From positions 141,222 to 205,221 of the forward strand of contig NZ_WIOK01000008.1 in assembly GCF_009467825.1 (NCBI RefSeq): a DNA stretch of 64,000 bases, written 5' to 3'. This document shows, piece by piece, positions 26,192-38,229 of this stretch. This DNA is from Cyclobacterium xiamenense (GTDB lineage: Bacteria; Bacteroidota; Bacteroidia; Cytophagales; Cyclobacteriaceae). The translations under genes were made by a program, and so were the position numbers. How positions within the stretch are numbered: position 1 is the stretch's first letter; each line of letters opens with the position of its first letter. The notes under the pieces were generated by a model. The model ran no database searches, was not told the DNA's origin, and saw nothing but the letters and a program-made list of their open reading frames with translations.

Positions 26192-26749
26192 ATGGCAGAT
26201 CACAAATGGTACGTGCTCAGGGTAGTGGCGGGTCAGGAAAAAAAGGCAAAGACTTATCTTGACAATGAAATTGCCCGTCAGAAACTCGAGGAATTCATTC
26301 CGGAAGTTTTGATACCTTCTGAGAAAGTATACGAGATGCGTAACGGCAAAAAGCGGGTTCGGGAGCGAAATTTCTTTCCTGGCTACGTTTTGGTCAATGC
26401 GGACCTCAGTCATGGAGAAGCCAATCACGTTATTACGAGCATACCGGGAGTTATCGGTTTTTTAGGGTCAAACCAAGGGGGGGCTTCCAAAACCCCTGAG
26501 CCATTACGTCAGTCAGAAATCAACCGGATTTTAGGTCGGGTTGAGGAGATTGATGAGTTTGCGGAAAAACTGGATACACCATTTATAGTTGGAGAGACCG
26601 TAAAGGTAATGGACGGTCCTTTCAGTGGATTCTCGGGTGTAATAGAGGAAGTATTTGAAGACAAGAAAAAGCTTAATGTTATGGTTAAGATATTCGGTCG
26701 GAATACTCCCGTAGAGTTAAACTTTATACAAGTAGAAAAACAAGATTAG
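26192..26749 (+). CDS. nusG: Transcription termination/antitermination protein NusG
   Basis: Binds RNA polymerase and couples it to the ribosome (via S10) or to Rho. It has 185 residues. The NGN domain starts KWYVLRVVAGQEKKAKTYL, with the FPGYVLVN strand near residue 65. A C-terminal KOW domain has VGETVKVMDGPFSGFSGVIEEV (about 130-152). It begins 18 nt after secE. Confidence 0.97.
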   Translation: MADHKWYVLRVVAGQEKKAKTYLDNEIARQKLEEFIPEVLIPSEKVYEMRNGKKRVRERNFFPGYVLVNADLSHGEANHVITSIPGVIGFLGSNQGGASKTPEPLRQSEINRILGRVEEIDEFAEKLDTPFIVGETVKVMDGPFSGFSGVIEEVFEDKKKLNVMVKIFGRNTPVELNFIQVEKQD

Positions 26750-26752
26750 GAA

Positions 26753-27196
26753 ATGGCTAAAGAAATCTCTGGTTATCTGAAACTACAAGTGAAGGGTGGC
26801 CAGGCAAACCCATCTCCTCCAGTTGGTCCGGCCCTTGGTTCAAAAGGGTTGAACATCATGGAGTTCTGCAAGCAGTTTAACGCCAGAACTCAGGATAAAA
26901 TGGGCCAGGTTCTTCCTGTACTTGTGACGATTTATTCGGACAAGTCCTTTGATTTTGTGGTAAAAACGCCACCCGCAGCGATCATGCTGTTGGAGGCAGC
27001 AAAGTTGAAGAGTGGTTCTGCTGAACCCAACAGGAAAAAGGTAGGCGCAGTGTCCTGGGATCAGGTGAAAGAAATTGCAGAAGTGAAAATGCCCGATTTG
27101 AATGCTTTTCAGGTAGAGTCTGCCATGCGAATGGTAGCCGGTACCGCTAGAAGTATGGGAATCACAGTTTCAGGAAAAGCTCCTTGGGAGGAATAA
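26753..27196 (+). CDS. rplK: 50S ribosomal protein L11
   Basis: Part of the GTPase-associated centre on 23S rRNA; needed for factor-dependent steps and RelA activation. 147 residues. The N-terminal proline motif [14 protein letters not shown] (about 19-32), the thiostrepton contact region, is intact. It starts 3 nt after nusG; an AGGA lies just ahead of the ATG, one of the few SD-like sequences here. Confidence 0.98.
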   Translation: MAKEISGYLKLQVKGGQANPSPPVGPALGSKGLNIMEFCKQFNARTQDKMGQVLPVLVTIYSDKSFDFVVKTPPAAIMLLEAAKLKSGSAEPNRKKVGAVSWDQVKEIAEVKMPDLNAFQVESAMRMVAGTARSMGITVSGKAPWEE

Positions 27197-27206
27197 TTCG
27201 TAAAAA

Positions 27207-27905
27207 ATGGCTAAGTTAACAAAAAAGAAAAAAGAAGCTCTTTCTAAATACGACCCTAGCCAACACTATTCCCTGGCAGAGGCTTCGTCGTTAGTTAAGG
27301 AAATTACAAACACCAAGTTTGATTCCTCCATAGATCTGGATATCCGGTTGGGAGTGGACCCGCGAAAGGCTGACCAAATGGTTAGAGGCGTGGTAGCACT
27401 GCCGCATGGAACAGGTAAGGAGTTAAAGGTATTGGTGCTTTGTAGTCCTGACAAAGAAGAAGAAGCCAAAGAGGCAGGAGCCGATTATGTTGGTTTAGAC
27501 GAGTACATTGCAAAGATTGAAGGGGGATGGACCGACATTGATGTCATCATCACCACTCCAAATGTAATGGCGAAAGTAGGTAGATTGGGTAGGGTTTTGG
27601 GTCCGCGAGGACTGATGCCAAATCCAAAGTCCGGTACCGTTACCCTCGATGTGGGGAAGGCGGTTAAAGAAGTGAAGGCTGGTAAAATTGATTTCAAGGT
27701 CGATAAATTTGGTATCATTCACGCAAGCGTTGGAAAGGTTTCCTTTACTCCTGAAAAAATTCAGGAAAACGCCCGGGAGTTGATCCTGACTATATCCAAA
27801 TTGAAACCATCTGCTGCAAAGGGTACTTATTTTAGGAGTATTCATTTATCCAGCACTATGTCTCCGGGTATCGTCATCGATAAAAGTAGTATTCAAGGTA
27901 TATAA
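27207..27905 (+). CDS. rplA: 50S ribosomal protein L1
   Basis: Forms the mobile L1 stalk that handles E-site tRNA. 232 residues in two domains. The hallmark [17 protein letters not shown] lies near residues 125-141, followed by GTVT. A mRNA target for L1 autoregulation is expected near rplK but I could not identify one by eye. Confidence 0.98.
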   Translation: MAKLTKKKKEALSKYDPSQHYSLAEASSLVKEITNTKFDSSIDLDIRLGVDPRKADQMVRGVVALPHGTGKELKVLVLCSPDKEEEAKEAGADYVGLDEYIAKIEGGWTDIDVIITTPNVMAKVGRLGRVLGPRGLMPNPKSGTVTLDVGKAVKEVKAGKIDFKVDKFGIIHASVGKVSFTPEKIQENARELILTISKLKPSAAKGTYFRSIHLSSTMSPGIVIDKSSIQGI

Positions 27906-27907
27906 TT

Positions 27908-28447
27908 ATGACGAGAGAAGATAAAAAGACCATAATTGAAGAACTTACCGACAAACTGAAGACTACTCCGCATTTTTACATTGCCGATGCGTCGGGGTTC
28001 AGCGTGGCCCAAATTAATAGCTTCAGAAAGGTTTGTTTCGAAAAAGGACTGGAATATCGGGTGTATAAGAATACCCTGATCAAAAAAGCCCTTGAAAACC
28101 TGGAAGCTGACTATGCCGAACTTGCCGAACAAACACTGAAAGGATTTTCCGGCATCTTGTTTTCACAGGAAGTGGGTAACCTGCCGGCAAAAGTCATCCT
28201 TGATTTCCGGAAAAAACTGGGACCTAAGGAGAAACGTCCGGTGTTCAAAGGAGCCTCTGTAGACGGGGATCAATTTCTTGGAGAAGCAAATCTGGAAGTC
28301 CTGTCTAAATTGAAATCCAAAGAGGAGTTGGTTGGAGAAGTCATCAGCTTGCTGCAATCTCCGGCTACCAATGTGGTATCTGCGCTTCAAAGCGGTAAAA
28401 ATATTCTTGCCGGTCTGGTAAAAACCCTGGCCGAGAAAGAAGCTTAA
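27908..28447 (+). CDS. rplJ: 50S ribosomal protein L10
   Basis: Anchors L12 dimers to the stalk base. 179 residues. The N-terminal globular domain includes the region FRKVCFEKGLEYRVYKNTLIKKAL. The C-terminal helix (KNILAGLVKTLAEKEA) carries the L12 binding sites. Only 2 nt separate it from rplA, so there is no room for the L10-leader structure known from other bacteria. Confidence 0.97.
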   Translation: MTREDKKTIIEELTDKLKTTPHFYIADASGFSVAQINSFRKVCFEKGLEYRVYKNTLIKKALENLEADYAELAEQTLKGFSGILFSQEVGNLPAKVILDFRKKLGPKEKRPVFKGASVDGDQFLGEANLEVLSKLKSKEELVGEVISLLQSPATNVVSALQSGKNILAGLVKTLAEKEA

Positions 28448-28495
28448 TCAAATCATTCAAATTAGTAAAAACAATCAATTTAAATATTTAATACA

Positions 28496-28876
28496 ATGGC
28501 AGATCTTAAAGCATTCGCTGAGCAGTTAGTTAACTTGACTGTAAAAGAGGTAAATGAGTTGGCCGCAATTTTGAAAGATGAATATGGTATCGAACCCGCT
28601 GCTGCTGCCGCTACTGTAGTAGCTGGAGGTGGAGCCGCTGGCGAAGGTGCTGCTGAAGAAGAAAAAACTTCTTTTGATGTTGTCTTAAAAGCTGCAGGTG
28701 GACAAAAATTGGCAGTCGTGAAACTTGTAAAAGAATTGACAGGTTTGGGACTAAAAGAAGCCAAAGAAGTGGTAGACAGCGCTCCTAAAGCTGTAAAAGA
28801 AGGAGTAAGCAAAGAAGAAGCCGAAGCGCTTAAAAAGCAACTTGAAGAAGCCGGAGCTGAAGTCGAGCTTAAATAA
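28496..28876 (+). CDS. rplL: 50S ribosomal protein L7/L12
   Basis: The flexible stalk protein that recruits translation GTPases. 126 residues. The N-terminal dimerisation helix pair (1-34), an Ala/Gly-rich hinge (about 37-57) and the C-terminal domain with [20 protein letters not shown] can be seen. A 48-nt A/T-rich spacer separates it from rplJ. Confidence 0.98.
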   Translation: MADLKAFAEQLVNLTVKEVNELAAILKDEYGIEPAAAAATVVAGGGAAGEGAAEEEKTSFDVVLKAAGGQKLAVVKLVKELTGLGLKEAKEVVDSAPKAVKEGVSKEEAEALKKQLEEAGAEVELK

Positions 28877-28918
28877 CATTGAATAGCCAACTCCGATTGG
28901 ATTTGGTTTACCGGTAAC

Positions 28919-28948
28919 AGACCTGACTTATCAGTCAGGTCTTTTCCT
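28919..28948 (+). terminator. Terminator/attenuator between rplL and rpoB
   Basis: AGACCTGACT (28919-28928) pairs perfectly with AGTCAGGTCT (28933-28942) around loop TATC, followed by TTTCCTGTTT. The short T-run suggests partial read-through, matching the need for less polymerase than ribosomal protein. Confidence 0.8.
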
Positions 28949-28949
28949 G

Positions 28950-28979
28950 TTTGTGGACAATAAAATAATTATACTTTTT
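28950..28979 (+). promoter_or_regulatory. Possible rpoBC promoter
   Basis: TTTG at 28950-28953, an 18-nt spacer, then TACTTTTT at 28972-28979, one base off the -7 consensus. It lies just after the rplL hairpin. Confidence 0.4.
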
Positions 28980-29033
28980 TAAGTGCAAATTGTCCTTTGT
29001 TTATAAAAACTTTCACTAAAATTATATACTGCC

Positions 29034-32000
29034 TTGGCTATCCAGAATCAAACCGAAAGGAAAAGTTTCTCATCCATAAAGGTAGTCAAAGACTATCCGG
29101 ATTTCTTAGATATTCAACTGCAATCCTTCAAGGATTTCTTCCAGTTGGATACCCCTGCAGAGAAAAGAAGGCAGGATGGTCTGTTCAAGGTATTTTCTGA
29201 GAATTTCCCGATCAGTGACTCCCGGGAAAACTTCACCCTTGAATTCATCGACTATACCGTAGATCCCCCAAAATACAATGTTTCCGAAAGCATCGACCGA
29301 GGGCTTACGTACTCCGTACCCCTGAAGGCGAAATTGCGGCTGCTTTGCTCCGACGAAGACAACGAGGATTTTGAAACCATCGAGCAGGAGGTATTCCTAG
29401 GTAATCTTCCCTACATGACCGAAAAGGGGTCCTTCGTCATCAACGGTGCCGAAAGGGTCATTGTCTCCCAACTGCACCGGTCTCCTGGTGTCTTCTTTGC
29501 CCAGAGTAAACATACCAACGGTACCAAACTGTATTCTGCCCGGATCATTCCTTTCAAGGGATCCTGGATCGAATTTGCGACCGATATCAATAACGTGATG
29601 TACGCCTATATTGACCGGAAAAAGAAGTTTCCGGTAACAACCCTGTTGCGGGCGATTGGCTATGGATCGGATAAGCAAATTTTGGATTTGTTCGGACTTT
29701 CGGAGGAAGTGGAGTCCAACAAATCAACGCTGAAGAAAATTATTGGGAGAAAACTGGCAGCCCGCGTATTGCGGACCTGGGTGGAGGATTTTGTCGACGA
29801 AGATACCGGGGAAGTGGTGTCCATCGACCGAAACGAAGTGTTGCTCGAAAGGGACAGTATTCTTACAGACGAAGACATTGATCTGATCCTTGAATCCGGC
29901 ACGAAAAGCGTAATCCTACACCGGGAAGACGTAAACATTGCTGACTATTCGATCATCTACAATACCCTTCAGAAAGATAATTCCAACTCCGAAAAGGAGG
30001 CGGTAGAGGTGATTTACCGGCAGCTGAGAAATACCGAAGCACCGGATGAAGCCACCGCAAGAGAGGTCATTCACGGCCTTTTCTTCTCTGACAAGCGGTA
30101 CGACCTGGGAGAAGTAGGCCGGTACCGAATCAACAAGAAGTTAGGGCTCAACATCGATGCCGAAAAGATCGTGTTGACTACCGAGGACATTATTTCGATT
30201 GTAAAATACCTGATCGGCTTGATCAATTCGAAAGCAGTAGTAGACGATATTGATCACCTGAGCAACCGCCGGGTACGAACGGTGGGCGAGCAGCTTTACA
30301 GTCAATTCGGGGTAGGACTCGCCCGAATGGCCCGCACCATACGCGAGCGGATGAATGTACGGGACAACGAAGATTTCAAACCGGTTGATCTGATTAATGC
30401 CAGGACCTTGTCTTCGGTAATTAATTCCTTTTTTGGCACCAACCAGTTGAGCCAGTTTATGGACCAAACCAACCCCCTCGCCGAACTTACACACAAGCGT
30501 AGGTTGTCGGCTTTGGGTCCGGGTGGACTATCCAGGGAGCGTGCCGGATTTGAGGTTCGGGATGTTCACTACACCCATTACGGGCGTTTGTGTACGATCG
30601 AGACTCCTGAAGGTCCAAATATTGGATTGATATCTTCTCTCTGTGTGCATGCAAAGGTGAACAGCATGGGCTTTCTCGAAACACCTTACCGAAAAGTAAG
30701 CGAGGGAAAAGTGAGTATGAATGTGGAAGACATTGTATTCCTTACGGCCGAAGAAGAAGATGATAACAACATTGCCCAGGCCAATGCACCTTTGGATGAA
30801 AAAGGGAATTTTGTTAACGATAAGGTAAAAGCCAGATTTGAGGGTGATTTCCCTGTATTGGAACCCAAAGAGATTTCCTACATGGACGTTGCGCCCAACC
30901 AGATTGTTTCTGTGGCGGCTTCGTTGATTCCGTTTCTGGAGCATGACGATGCCAACCGGGCACTCATGGGCTCGAACATGCAGCGCCAGGCGGTTCCTCT
31001 TTTGAAGGCGGAAGCGCCAATCGTTGGTACGGGACTCGAAGGCAAGGCCGCGATCGATTCACGTTCCCTTATTTTGGCAGAAGCGGATGGCGTAGTCGAC
31101 TACGTGGACGCCGAAAAAATCGTATTAAAATACGAACTGTCCAGCGACGAACTGTTGGTCAATTTTAGTGACGAATACAAAACATACGATCTGATTAAGT
31201 TCAGAAGGACAAACCAGGACACTACCATCAACCTGACTCCCATCGTTTTGAAGGGACAGAAAGTAGTGAAAGGTCAGGTGCTGGTCGAAGGGTATTCTAC
31301 CAATAAAGGAGAACTGGCCTTGGGTAAAAACCTGCTGGTGGCCTACATGCCTTGGCAGGGATACAACTTCGAGGATGCCATTGTAATTTCCGAGCGGGTG
31401 GTACGGGAGGATATATTTACCTCCATTCACATCGAAGAGTTTCAGCTGGAGGTTCGGGATACCAAACGAGGGGAGGAAGAACTAACCTCTGAAATTCCGA
31501 ATGTATCCGAAGACGCGGTCAAAAACCTCGACGAAAACGGGATTATCCGCGTTGGATCGGAGATCAAAGAAGGCGACATCATCATCGGTAAAATTACACC
31601 AAAGGGTGAGACGGATCCGACTCCGGAAGAGAAGCTGCTACGGGCGATCTTTGGTGATAAGGCTGGTGATGTAAAAGATGCTTCCTTGAAAGCCTCTCCC
31701 TCCTTAAACGGAGTGGTGATTGAGACCAAATTATTTTCCAGACCGAAAAAAGACAAGGATCTCCGGGCCAAGGCCAAAGCTGAGGTAGAGCGCTTGAAAC
31801 AAAAGTACAGCAAGGATTTGTTGGCTGTTCGTGCCAAGATGATTGAGAAACTCGTTCAGATCCTGAAAGGGAAAGTTTCGAACGGCGTGCGCCATAAATT
31901 TGGAGATGAGATCATCAGCAAAGGCGTCAAGTTTAACTACCAAAACATCGAGAACAACCTGTTTCCAGCCAAAAACCCGTATAGGGACGAGAGCAACTAC

Positions 32001-32909
32001 AATGTAGCGGAGGAGGTTAACCTGATATCCGATATTATTTTGGATGATTGGACCGACGACGAGCACGTAAACCTTTTGGTGCAGAAACTGGTGAAGAACT
32101 ATACGAACACGCGTAACGAGATTTCCGGAATTTTCAAACGGGATAAATTCACGCTGGAAGTTGGGGACGAGTTGCCCGCAGGTATCGTTCAGCTGGCCAA
32201 GGTTTACGTTGCCAAGAAGCGAAAGCTAAAAGTGGGGGATAAAATGGCCGGTCGGCACGGTAACAAAGGCATCGTGGCCCGAATTGTTCGGGATGAGGAC
32301 ATGCCTTTCCTGGAAGACGGTTCTCCCATGGACATCGTGTTGAATCCGCTTGGCGTACCATCGCGAATGAACATTGGTCAGATTTTTGAAACCGTATTGG
32401 CTTGGGCTGGCAGGACGTTGGGTAAGACCTACGCCACGCCGATCTTTGATGGGGCGACCACGGAAGAAGTTGCGGCCGAACTTGAGAAGGCAGGTCTTCC
32501 CTCTTTCGGGAGAACGTACCTGTACGATGGATTGACGGGTAAGAAGTTTGACCAACCGGTGACGGTAGGAATTTCCTACATGTTGAAGTTGGGTCACCTC
32601 GTGGACGACAAGATGCATGCACGGTCCATTGGACCGTATTCGTTGATTACCCAACAGCCCCTGGGTGGAAAGGCCCAATTTGGCGGTCAGCGTTTTGGAG
32701 AAATGGAAGTATGGGCCTTGGAGGCTTTCGGTGCGTCACACGTATTGCGGGAGATCCTGACGGTGAAATCGGATGATGTCATCGGGCGGGCCAAAGCCTA
32801 TGAATCCATTGTAAAGGGCGAAAATTTGCCAAAAGCAAATATCCCTGAGTCGTTTAACGTACTGGTACACGAACTCCGGGGACTTGCATTGGAAATTACG
32901 CTTGACTAA
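29034..32909 (+). CDS. rpoB: DNA-directed RNA polymerase beta subunit
   Basis: Catalytic subunit of RNA polymerase, 1291 residues. The start is TTG at 29034 (protein [10 protein letters not shown]...); no ATG is suitably placed, and homologues begin at this point. The rifampicin pocket (about residues 470-520) reads [18 protein letters not shown] then [17 protein letters not shown], the sensitive-type sequence. Later blocks include the [11 protein letters not shown] region, [11 protein letters not shown] (near 1070) and the C-terminal [17 protein letters not shown]. It is separated from rplL by a hairpin and followed 48 nt later by rpoC. Confidence 0.98.
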   Translation: MAIQNQTERKSFSSIKVVKDYPDFLDIQLQSFKDFFQLDTPAEKRRQDGLFKVFSENFPISDSRENFTLEFIDYTVDPPKYNVSESIDRGLTYSVPLKAKLRLLCSDEDNEDFETIEQEVFLGNLPYMTEKGSFVINGAERVIVSQLHRSPGVFFAQSKHTNGTKLYSARIIPFKGSWIEFATDINNVMYAYIDRKKKFPVTTLLRAIGYGSDKQILDLFGLSEEVESNKSTLKKIIGRKLAARVLRTWVEDFVDEDTGEVVSIDRNEVLLERDSILTDEDIDLILESGTKSVILHREDVNIADYSIIYNTLQKDNSNSEKEAVEVIYRQLRNTEAPDEATAREVIHGLFFSDKRYDLGEVGRYRINKKLGLNIDAEKIVLTTEDIISIVKYLIGLINSKAVVDDIDHLSNRRVRTVGEQLYSQFGVGLARMARTIRERMNVRDNEDFKPVDLINARTLSSVINSFFGTNQLSQFMDQTNPLAELTHKRRLSALGPGGLSRERAGFEVRDVHYTHYGRLCTIETPEGPNIGLISSLCVHAKVNSMGFLETPYRKVSEGKVSMNVEDIVFLTAEEEDDNNIAQANAPLDEKGNFVNDKVKARFEGDFPVLEPKEISYMDVAPNQIVSVAASLIPFLEHDDANRALMGSNMQRQAVPLLKAEAPIVGTGLEGKAAIDSRSLILAEADGVVDYVDAEKIVLKYELSSDELLVNFSDEYKTYDLIKFRRTNQDTTINLTPIVLKGQKVVKGQVLVEGYSTNKGELALGKNLLVAYMPWQGYNFEDAIVISERVVREDIFTSIHIEEFQLEVRDTKRGEEELTSEIPNVSEDAVKNLDENGIIRVGSEIKEGDIIIGKITPKGETDPTPEEKLLRAIFGDKAGDVKDASLKASPSLNGVVIETKLFSRPKKDKDLRAKAKAEVERLKQKYSKDLLAVRAKMIEKLVQILKGKVSNGVRHKFGDEIISKGVKFNYQNIENNLFPAKNPYRDESNYNVAEEVNLISDIILDDWTDDEHVNLLVQKLVKNYTNTRNEISGIFKRDKFTLEVGDELPAGIVQLAKVYVAKKRKLKVGDKMAGRHGNKGIVARIVRDEDMPFLEDGSPMDIVLNPLGVPSRMNIGQIFETVLAWAGRTLGKTYATPIFDGATTEEVAAELEKAGLPSFGRTYLYDGLTGKKFDQPVTVGISYMLKLGHLVDDKMHARSIGPYSLITQQPLGGKAQFGGQRFGEMEVWALEAFGASHVLREILTVKSDDVIGRAKAYESIVKGENLPKANIPESFNVLVHELRGLALEITLD

Positions 32910-32957
32910 CTTAGAAACCATTAGGCCTTTCGGGGTCTTCAACTACACACAAAAACT

Positions 32958-35900
32958 ATGGCGTTCAGAAAAAATAAGAAACTAAACAACGACTTTTCCA
33001 GAGTCACCATAAGTTTGGCTTCTCCGGAGTCCATTTTGGACAGTTCGCATGGGGAAGTTACGCAGCCGGAAACCATCAACTACCGAACGTATAAGCCTGA
33101 GATGGGCGGGTTGTTTTGCGAGCGGATATTTGGTCCGGTCAAGGACTGGGAATGTCATTGTGGAAAATACAAGCGCATACGATACAAGGGGATTATTTGT
33201 GACCGTTGTGGAGTGGAAGTGACAGAAAAGAAGGTACGAAGGGAGCGGATGGGACACATCGAACTGGTGGTTCCCGTTGCACATATCTGGTACTTCAAGT
33301 CCTTACCCAATAAGATTGGTTACCTGTTGGGATTGCCTACAAAGAAATTGGATCAAATCGTCTATTACGAGCGATACGTCGTGATACAGGCTGGAGCGAA
33401 GGCAGACGATGGCCTGCAATACCTGGATTTTTTGACCGAAGACGAGTACCTGGATATCATGGACAAGCTTCCGAAAGAAAACCAAATGCTGGATGATGAC
33501 GATCCCAATAAATTCATCGCCAAAATGGGTGCGGAGGCATTGGAGATGCTCCTCGCCAGGTTGGATTTGGATGACCTGTCGTACAGCCTGCGGCATCAGG
33601 CAGCTACCGATACTTCCCAACAGCGAAAGGCAGAGGCCTTGAAGCGGTTGAAAGTAGTCGAAGCGTTTCGGGATGCCCGAACTAGAATCGAAAACCGACC
33701 CGAATGGATGGTTGTGCGGATGGTTCCGGTAATTCCACCCGAACTTCGCCCGCTGGTTCCTCTGGACGGAGGGAGATTTGCTACCTCGGATCTGAACGAC
33801 CTTTACCGCCGTGTAATCATACGAAACAATCGTCTGAAGCGCTTGATCGACATAAAAGCGCCCGAAGTCATTCTTAGAAACGAAAAAAGAATGCTTCAGG
33901 AGGCGGTGGATTCCCTGTTCGACAATTCCCGAAAGGTGAATGCCGTACGTTCGGATGGTAATCGAGCCTTGAAATCCCTTTCCGACATGTTGAAAGGAAA
34001 GCAGGGACGTTTCCGTCAAAACCTGCTGGGTAAACGAGTGGATTATTCTGGTCGTTCCGTGATCGTGGTAGGTCCGGAACTGAAATTGCACGAATGCGGT
34101 CTCCCGAAGAACATGGCAGCCGAGCTTTTCAAGCCTTTTATTATTCGAAAACTTATCGAAAGAGGCATCGTAAAGACGGTGAAGTCCGCAAAGAAAATCG
34201 TGGACAGAAAAGATCCGGTAGTATGGGATATCCTGGAAAATGTACTGAAAGGGCACCCGGTATTACTGAACCGTGCACCGACCCTGCACCGATTGGGAAT
34301 TCAGGCATTTCAACCCAAGTTGATTGAAGGCAAAGCGATTCAGTTGCACCCCTTGGTGTGTACCGCCTTTAATGCGGATTTTGATGGGGATCAGATGGCG
34401 GTTCACGTGCCATTGGGACACGAAGCAATTCTGGAGGCATCTACTCTGATGCTCTCCTCTCATAACATCCTTAACCCGGCAAATGGAGCACCTATTACCG
34501 TTCCTTCTCAGGACATGGTATTGGGATTGTACTACGTGACCAAAGGGATGAAATCCACGGAAGAAATTCCGGTGGAAGGAGAGGGCATGACGTTCTATGG
34601 ACAGGAGGAAGTCCTTATCGCACTGAATGAGGGGGCCATTTCCAAGCATGCCCATGTAAAATGTAAAGTAAAAGTAAGAAACGAAGACGGTTCACTTTCC
34701 GAGAAAATCGTCGATACGGTGGCTGGCAGGCTTATTTTTAATCAGTTTGTGCCCGAGCAGGTTGGTTTTGTCAACGAATTGTTGACGAAAAAGAAGTTGC
34801 AGCAGATCATCGCGGAGGTCGTGAAGATTTGCGGTATCGCCCGCTCGGCTCAGTTTTTGGACGACATTAAGCACCTGGGATTCCAGATGGCCTACCAGGG
34901 CGGATTGTCCATGGGACTGGACGATGTGATTATTCCGGAAGACAAAGAACCGCTGATCGAAAAAGCGAAAAGTGAAGTCGATCAGGTATGGAACAACTAC
35001 CTGATGGGCTTAATCACCGACAACGAACGGTACAATCAGGTAATCGATATCTGGACCCGAACCAACTCTAACCTGACGAATATTCTGATGCGTCAGATGG
35101 AAGAGGACAATCAGGGATTCAATGCCATTTATATGATGATGCACTCCGGAGCCCGGGGTTCCAGAGAGCAGATTCGTCAGTTGGGAGGCATGAGGGGCTT
35201 GATGGCCAAGCCGCAGAAAAACCTTCAGGGATCTGTTGGAGAAATCATCGAGAACCCCATTCTGTCCAACTTTAAAGAAGGATTGGATGTATTGGAATAC
35301 TTTATTTCTACGCACGGAGCTAGAAAGGGTCTGGCGGATACCGCACTAAAAACAGCCGATGCCGGGTACCTTACCCGGCGATTGGTGGACGTGGCACAGG
35401 ACATGATTATCTCGGAAGAGGATTGTGGAACCCTACGGGGGCTGGTTGTTCAGGCCCTGAAGGACAACGACGAAATCGTTGAGCCGCTGTCCGAGCGCGT
35501 CGTGGGTAGGATTGCGGTGCACGACGTGATCGACCCAATTTCCGACGAAGTGATCATCGAATCCGGTGAGGAGATTACGGACATTGTGGCCAAAGCCATT
35601 GATGACTCCGCAGTAGAAGAAATCGAGATCAGATCCGTACTTACCTGCGAAACCCGTAGGGGGGTATGTTCCAAATGCTACGGACGCAACCTGGCAACCG
35701 GCAAGCAAGTACAAGTAGGCGAGTCGGTAGGCGTGATTGCTGCCCAGTCCATTGGAGAGCCCGGGACGCAGTTGACGCTACGAACCTTCCACGTGGGAGG
35801 TACCGCTTCAAATATTTCCGTAGAAGCCAGCATCAACTCCAAGTTTGACGGTGTGGTGGAATTTGAGGAAGAATTGCGTTGGATTAAGACCACCAATAAG

Positions 35901-37268
35901 GATGGGGACGAAGTTTCCATTGTGATGGGCAGGTCCGGAGAGATCAAAGTGAACGACGTAAAGTCTGGAAAAACACTGGTCTCCAACCACGTTCCATACG
36001 GAGCGATCCTGAACGTAACGGACGGTCAAAAAATCGCTAAAGGCGAATCCCTGTGTACATGGGATCCGTACAATGCGGTAATTTTGTCGGAGTTTGACGG
36101 GAAAGTCGATTTTGAAGCCATCATTGAGGGAATCACCTACAAAGAGGTGGCAGATGATCAGACCGGATACCGGGAAAAAGTAATCATTGATACCAAGGAT
36201 AAGACCAAAAACCCGGCGGTGGTAGTTGCGCATGGCGAGGAATCCAAGTCGTACAACATTCCAGTGGGAGCCCACCTTTCGGTGGAGAAGGGCGAAGACG
36301 TGAAAGCCGGTCAGATTTTGGTAAAAATCCCTCGGTCTGTGGGTAAAACCCGGGACATTACCGGTGGTTTGCCACGAGTTACGGAATTGTTTGAAGCGAG
36401 AAACCCTTCCAATCCGGCAGTGGTCTCTGAAATAGACGGTGTAGTGATTTACGGTGGTATCAAGCGGGGTAACCGGGAGATTTTTATTGAATCCAGAGAT
36501 GGGGTGAAGAAGCGCTACATGGTTTCTCTTTCCAAGCACATTTTGGTTCAGGAAAACGACTTTATCCGCGCAGGAGAACCCCTGTCGGATGGGGCCATCA
36601 CCCCCAACGATATCCTATCGATCAAAGGGCCTACAGCGGTACAGGAGTACCTGGTCAACGAGATTCAGGAGGTATACCGATTGCAGGGCGTGAAAATCAA
36701 TGATAAGCACATCGAGGTGATCGTCAGTCAGATGATGCAGAAAGTAGAAATACTGGACGCAGGTGACACGGGATTTTTGCAAAATCAGATTGTGGACAAA
36801 TGGGCGTTCCGTGAGGAAAACGACATGATTCTGGATAAAAAAGTTGTCATGGATGCGGGTGACTCTGCTACCCTGAAACCGGGAATGATCATCACGGCCA
36901 GAAGGCTGCGGGACGAGAACTCCAGTCTGAAGCGGAAGGACATGAAACTGGTTCAGGTGCGGGATGCACAGACTGCGGTATCACAGCCTACACTACAGGG
37001 AATAACCGCTTCCTCCTTGGGAACAGAGAGCTTTATCTCTGCGGCTTCTTTTCAGGAAACCACCAAGGTATTGAGCGAAGCAGCCATTCGTGGCAAGCGA
37101 GACGAACTGTTGGGACTGAAGGAAAACGTGATCGTGGGTCATTTGATTCCCGCTGGAACGGGTCAACGTAAGTTTAATAACTTGATCGTAGGATCGAAAG
37201 AAGAATACGAACTACTGACGGCTGAGAAAGAAAACAGCACTAAAAAAGTTCGTGAAACGATAAAATAA
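32958..37268 (+). CDS. rpoC: DNA-directed RNA polymerase beta' subunit
   Basis: Holds the active-site Mg2+: NADFDGDQM is at 472-480. 1436 residues. The N-terminal zinc site has C66, C68, C81 and C84; the second site has C823, C897, C904 and C907. The trigger-loop region follows at [16 protein letters not shown]. The span beyond about residue 960 contains the usual lineage-typical beta'-insert segments. It is followed by a strong terminator. Confidence 0.98.
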   Translation: MAFRKNKKLNNDFSRVTISLASPESILDSSHGEVTQPETINYRTYKPEMGGLFCERIFGPVKDWECHCGKYKRIRYKGIICDRCGVEVTEKKVRRERMGHIELVVPVAHIWYFKSLPNKIGYLLGLPTKKLDQIVYYERYVVIQAGAKADDGLQYLDFLTEDEYLDIMDKLPKENQMLDDDDPNKFIAKMGAEALEMLLARLDLDDLSYSLRHQAATDTSQQRKAEALKRLKVVEAFRDARTRIENRPEWMVVRMVPVIPPELRPLVPLDGGRFATSDLNDLYRRVIIRNNRLKRLIDIKAPEVILRNEKRMLQEAVDSLFDNSRKVNAVRSDGNRALKSLSDMLKGKQGRFRQNLLGKRVDYSGRSVIVVGPELKLHECGLPKNMAAELFKPFIIRKLIERGIVKTVKSAKKIVDRKDPVVWDILENVLKGHPVLLNRAPTLHRLGIQAFQPKLIEGKAIQLHPLVCTAFNADFDGDQMAVHVPLGHEAILEASTLMLSSHNILNPANGAPITVPSQDMVLGLYYVTKGMKSTEEIPVEGEGMTFYGQEEVLIALNEGAISKHAHVKCKVKVRNEDGSLSEKIVDTVAGRLIFNQFVPEQVGFVNELLTKKKLQQIIAEVVKICGIARSAQFLDDIKHLGFQMAYQGGLSMGLDDVIIPEDKEPLIEKAKSEVDQVWNNYLMGLITDNERYNQVIDIWTRTNSNLTNILMRQMEEDNQGFNAIYMMMHSGARGSREQIRQLGGMRGLMAKPQKNLQGSVGEIIENPILSNFKEGLDVLEYFISTHGARKGLADTALKTADAGYLTRRLVDVAQDMIISEEDCGTLRGLVVQALKDNDEIVEPLSERVVGRIAVHDVIDPISDEVIIESGEEITDIVAKAIDDSAVEEIEIRSVLTCETRRGVCSKCYGRNLATGKQVQVGESVGVIAAQSIGEPGTQLTLRTFHVGGTASNISVEASINSKFDGVVEFEEELRWIKTTNKDGDEVSIVMGRSGEIKVNDVKSGKTLVSNHVPYGAILNVTDGQKIAKGESLCTWDPYNAVILSEFDGKVDFEAIIEGITYKEVADDQTGYREKVIIDTKDKTKNPAVVVAHGEESKSYNIPVGAHLSVEKGEDVKAGQILVKIPRSVGKTRDITGGLPRVTELFEARNPSNPAVVSEIDGVVIYGGIKRGNREIFIESRDGVKKRYMVSLSKHILVQENDFIRAGEPLSDGAITPNDILSIKGPTAVQEYLVNEIQEVYRLQGVKINDKHIEVIVSQMMQKVEILDAGDTGFLQNQIVDKWAFREENDMILDKKVVMDAGDSATLKPGMIITARRLRDENSSLKRKDMKLVQVRDAQTAVSQPTLQGITASSLGTESFISAASFQETTKVLSEAAIRGKRDELLGLKENVIVGHLIPAGTGQRKFNNLIVGSKEEYELLTAEKENSTKKVRETIK

Positions 37269-37281
37269 GGAGATAGCTTGC

Positions 37282-37318
37282 AAAAAAGGGTCTGCACAAT
37301 GCGGCAGGCCCTTTTTTA
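37282..37318 (+). terminator. Terminator after rpoC
   Basis: GGGTCTGC (37288-37295) pairs with GCAGGCCC (37304-37311) with one G-T pair. An A6 run precedes the stem and a T6 run follows it. Confidence 0.9.
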
Positions 37319-37336
37319 TTCAAACACTGGTAACTC

Positions 37337-37666
37337 ATGGAAGACGACACTACACCTGATAACGAGCAGCAACAGCAGATCAACGTGGAATTGAGCGACG
37401 AGGTGGCTGAGGGGATCTATTCCAACCTGGCCATGATCGCCCATTCCAACTCTGAATTTGTTGTCGATTTTATCCGCTTAATGCCGGGTATTACCAAGGC
37501 CAAGGTAAAAGCAAGGATCATCATGACGCCCGACCATGCCAAGCGTTTGTTGCTGGCATTAAAAGACAATATTGAGAAGTATGAAAAAGCTTTTGGGAAA
37601 ATTGAAGGTGGTAACGATGCCCCTAGGTTTCCTTTGAATTTTGGTGGTACCCTGGGCGAAGCCTGA
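37337..37666 (+). CDS. DUF3467 family protein
   Basis: A 109-residue soluble protein of the DUF3467 family, function unknown. The core QINVELSDEVAEGIYSNL, then NSEFVVDFIRLMPG and a helix ending in the LKDNIEKYEKAFG segment, is typical. It lies between rpoC and rpsL, immediately after the rpoC terminator and before the rpsL promoter, so it may be expressed by read-through. A conserved position beside RNA polymerase genes suggests a transcription or translation link, which is inference only. Confidence 0.85.
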   Translation: MEDDTTPDNEQQQQINVELSDEVAEGIYSNLAMIAHSNSEFVVDFIRLMPGITKAKVKARIIMTPDHAKRLLLALKDNIEKYEKAFGKIEGGNDAPRFPLNFGGTLGEA

Positions 37667-37745
37667 TGGCTTTTCTGTAAACGTGCGAGGCGGGGAACAG
37701 GAGCCAATGTACGATTCACCGAAAGCTAAAATATAAGTCCTTAAT

Positions 37746-37776
37746 TTTGTTTGTTTTATTGATTTGTTTACCTTTG
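37746..37776 (+). promoter_or_regulatory. Promoter of rpsL-rpsG-fusA-rpsJ
   Basis: TTTG at 37746-37749, a 19-nt spacer, TACCTTTG at 37769-37776, then CAATCC. This is a full consensus match. The leader before rpsL is about 43 nt and A/T-rich. Confidence 0.88.
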
Positions 37777-37825
37777 CAATCCGAAATTTATAAGTTTAAA
37801 AGCAGAATAATTAATTTATCTATTA

Positions 37826-38209
37826 ATGCCTACTATACAACAGTTAGTTAGAAAAGGTAGAACCACTCTAGAGAGTAAGTCCAAGTCAAGAGCCTTGGAT
37901 GCCTGTCCTCAGAGGAGGGGTGTGTGCACCAGGGTGTACACCACCACGCCGAAAAAGCCTAATTCTGCCATGAGAAAGGTAGCCAGGGTTCGATTGACCA
38001 ACGGGAAAGAGGTCAATGCGTACATTCCAGGAGAAGGTCACAACCTGCAGGAGCACTCCATCGTGTTAATCCGGGGTGGACGGGTGAAGGATTTGCCAGG
38101 GGTACGGTACCACATCATTCGTGGAGCCTTGGATACTGCCGGTGTGAAAGACCGAAAGCAGGGTCGTTCCAAGTACGGAGCGAAGCGTCCAAAGGCCGCC
38201 AAAAAGTAA
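37826..38209 (+). CDS. rpsL: 30S ribosomal protein S12
   Basis: Decoding-centre protein. 127 residues. The TPKKPNSAM loop with Lys43 and the GGRVKDLPG loop with Lys88 are both wild-type, so no streptomycin-resistance substitution is present at the classical sites. First gene of the S12/S7/EF-G/S10 unit. Confidence 0.98.
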   Translation: MPTIQQLVRKGRTTLESKSKSRALDACPQRRGVCTRVYTTTPKKPNSAMRKVARVRLTNGKEVNAYIPGEGHNLQEHSIVLIRGGRVKDLPGVRYHIIRGALDTAGVKDRKQGRSKYGAKRPKAAKK

Positions 38210-38229
38210 TTATTTAATCCGAGAATAAA

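Noticed and set aside
30438..30560. Rifampicin-resistance change in rpoB
   Set aside because: The pocket residues read as the sensitive-type sequence.
37826..38209. Streptomycin-resistance change in rpsL
   Set aside because: Lys43 and Lys88 are wild-type.
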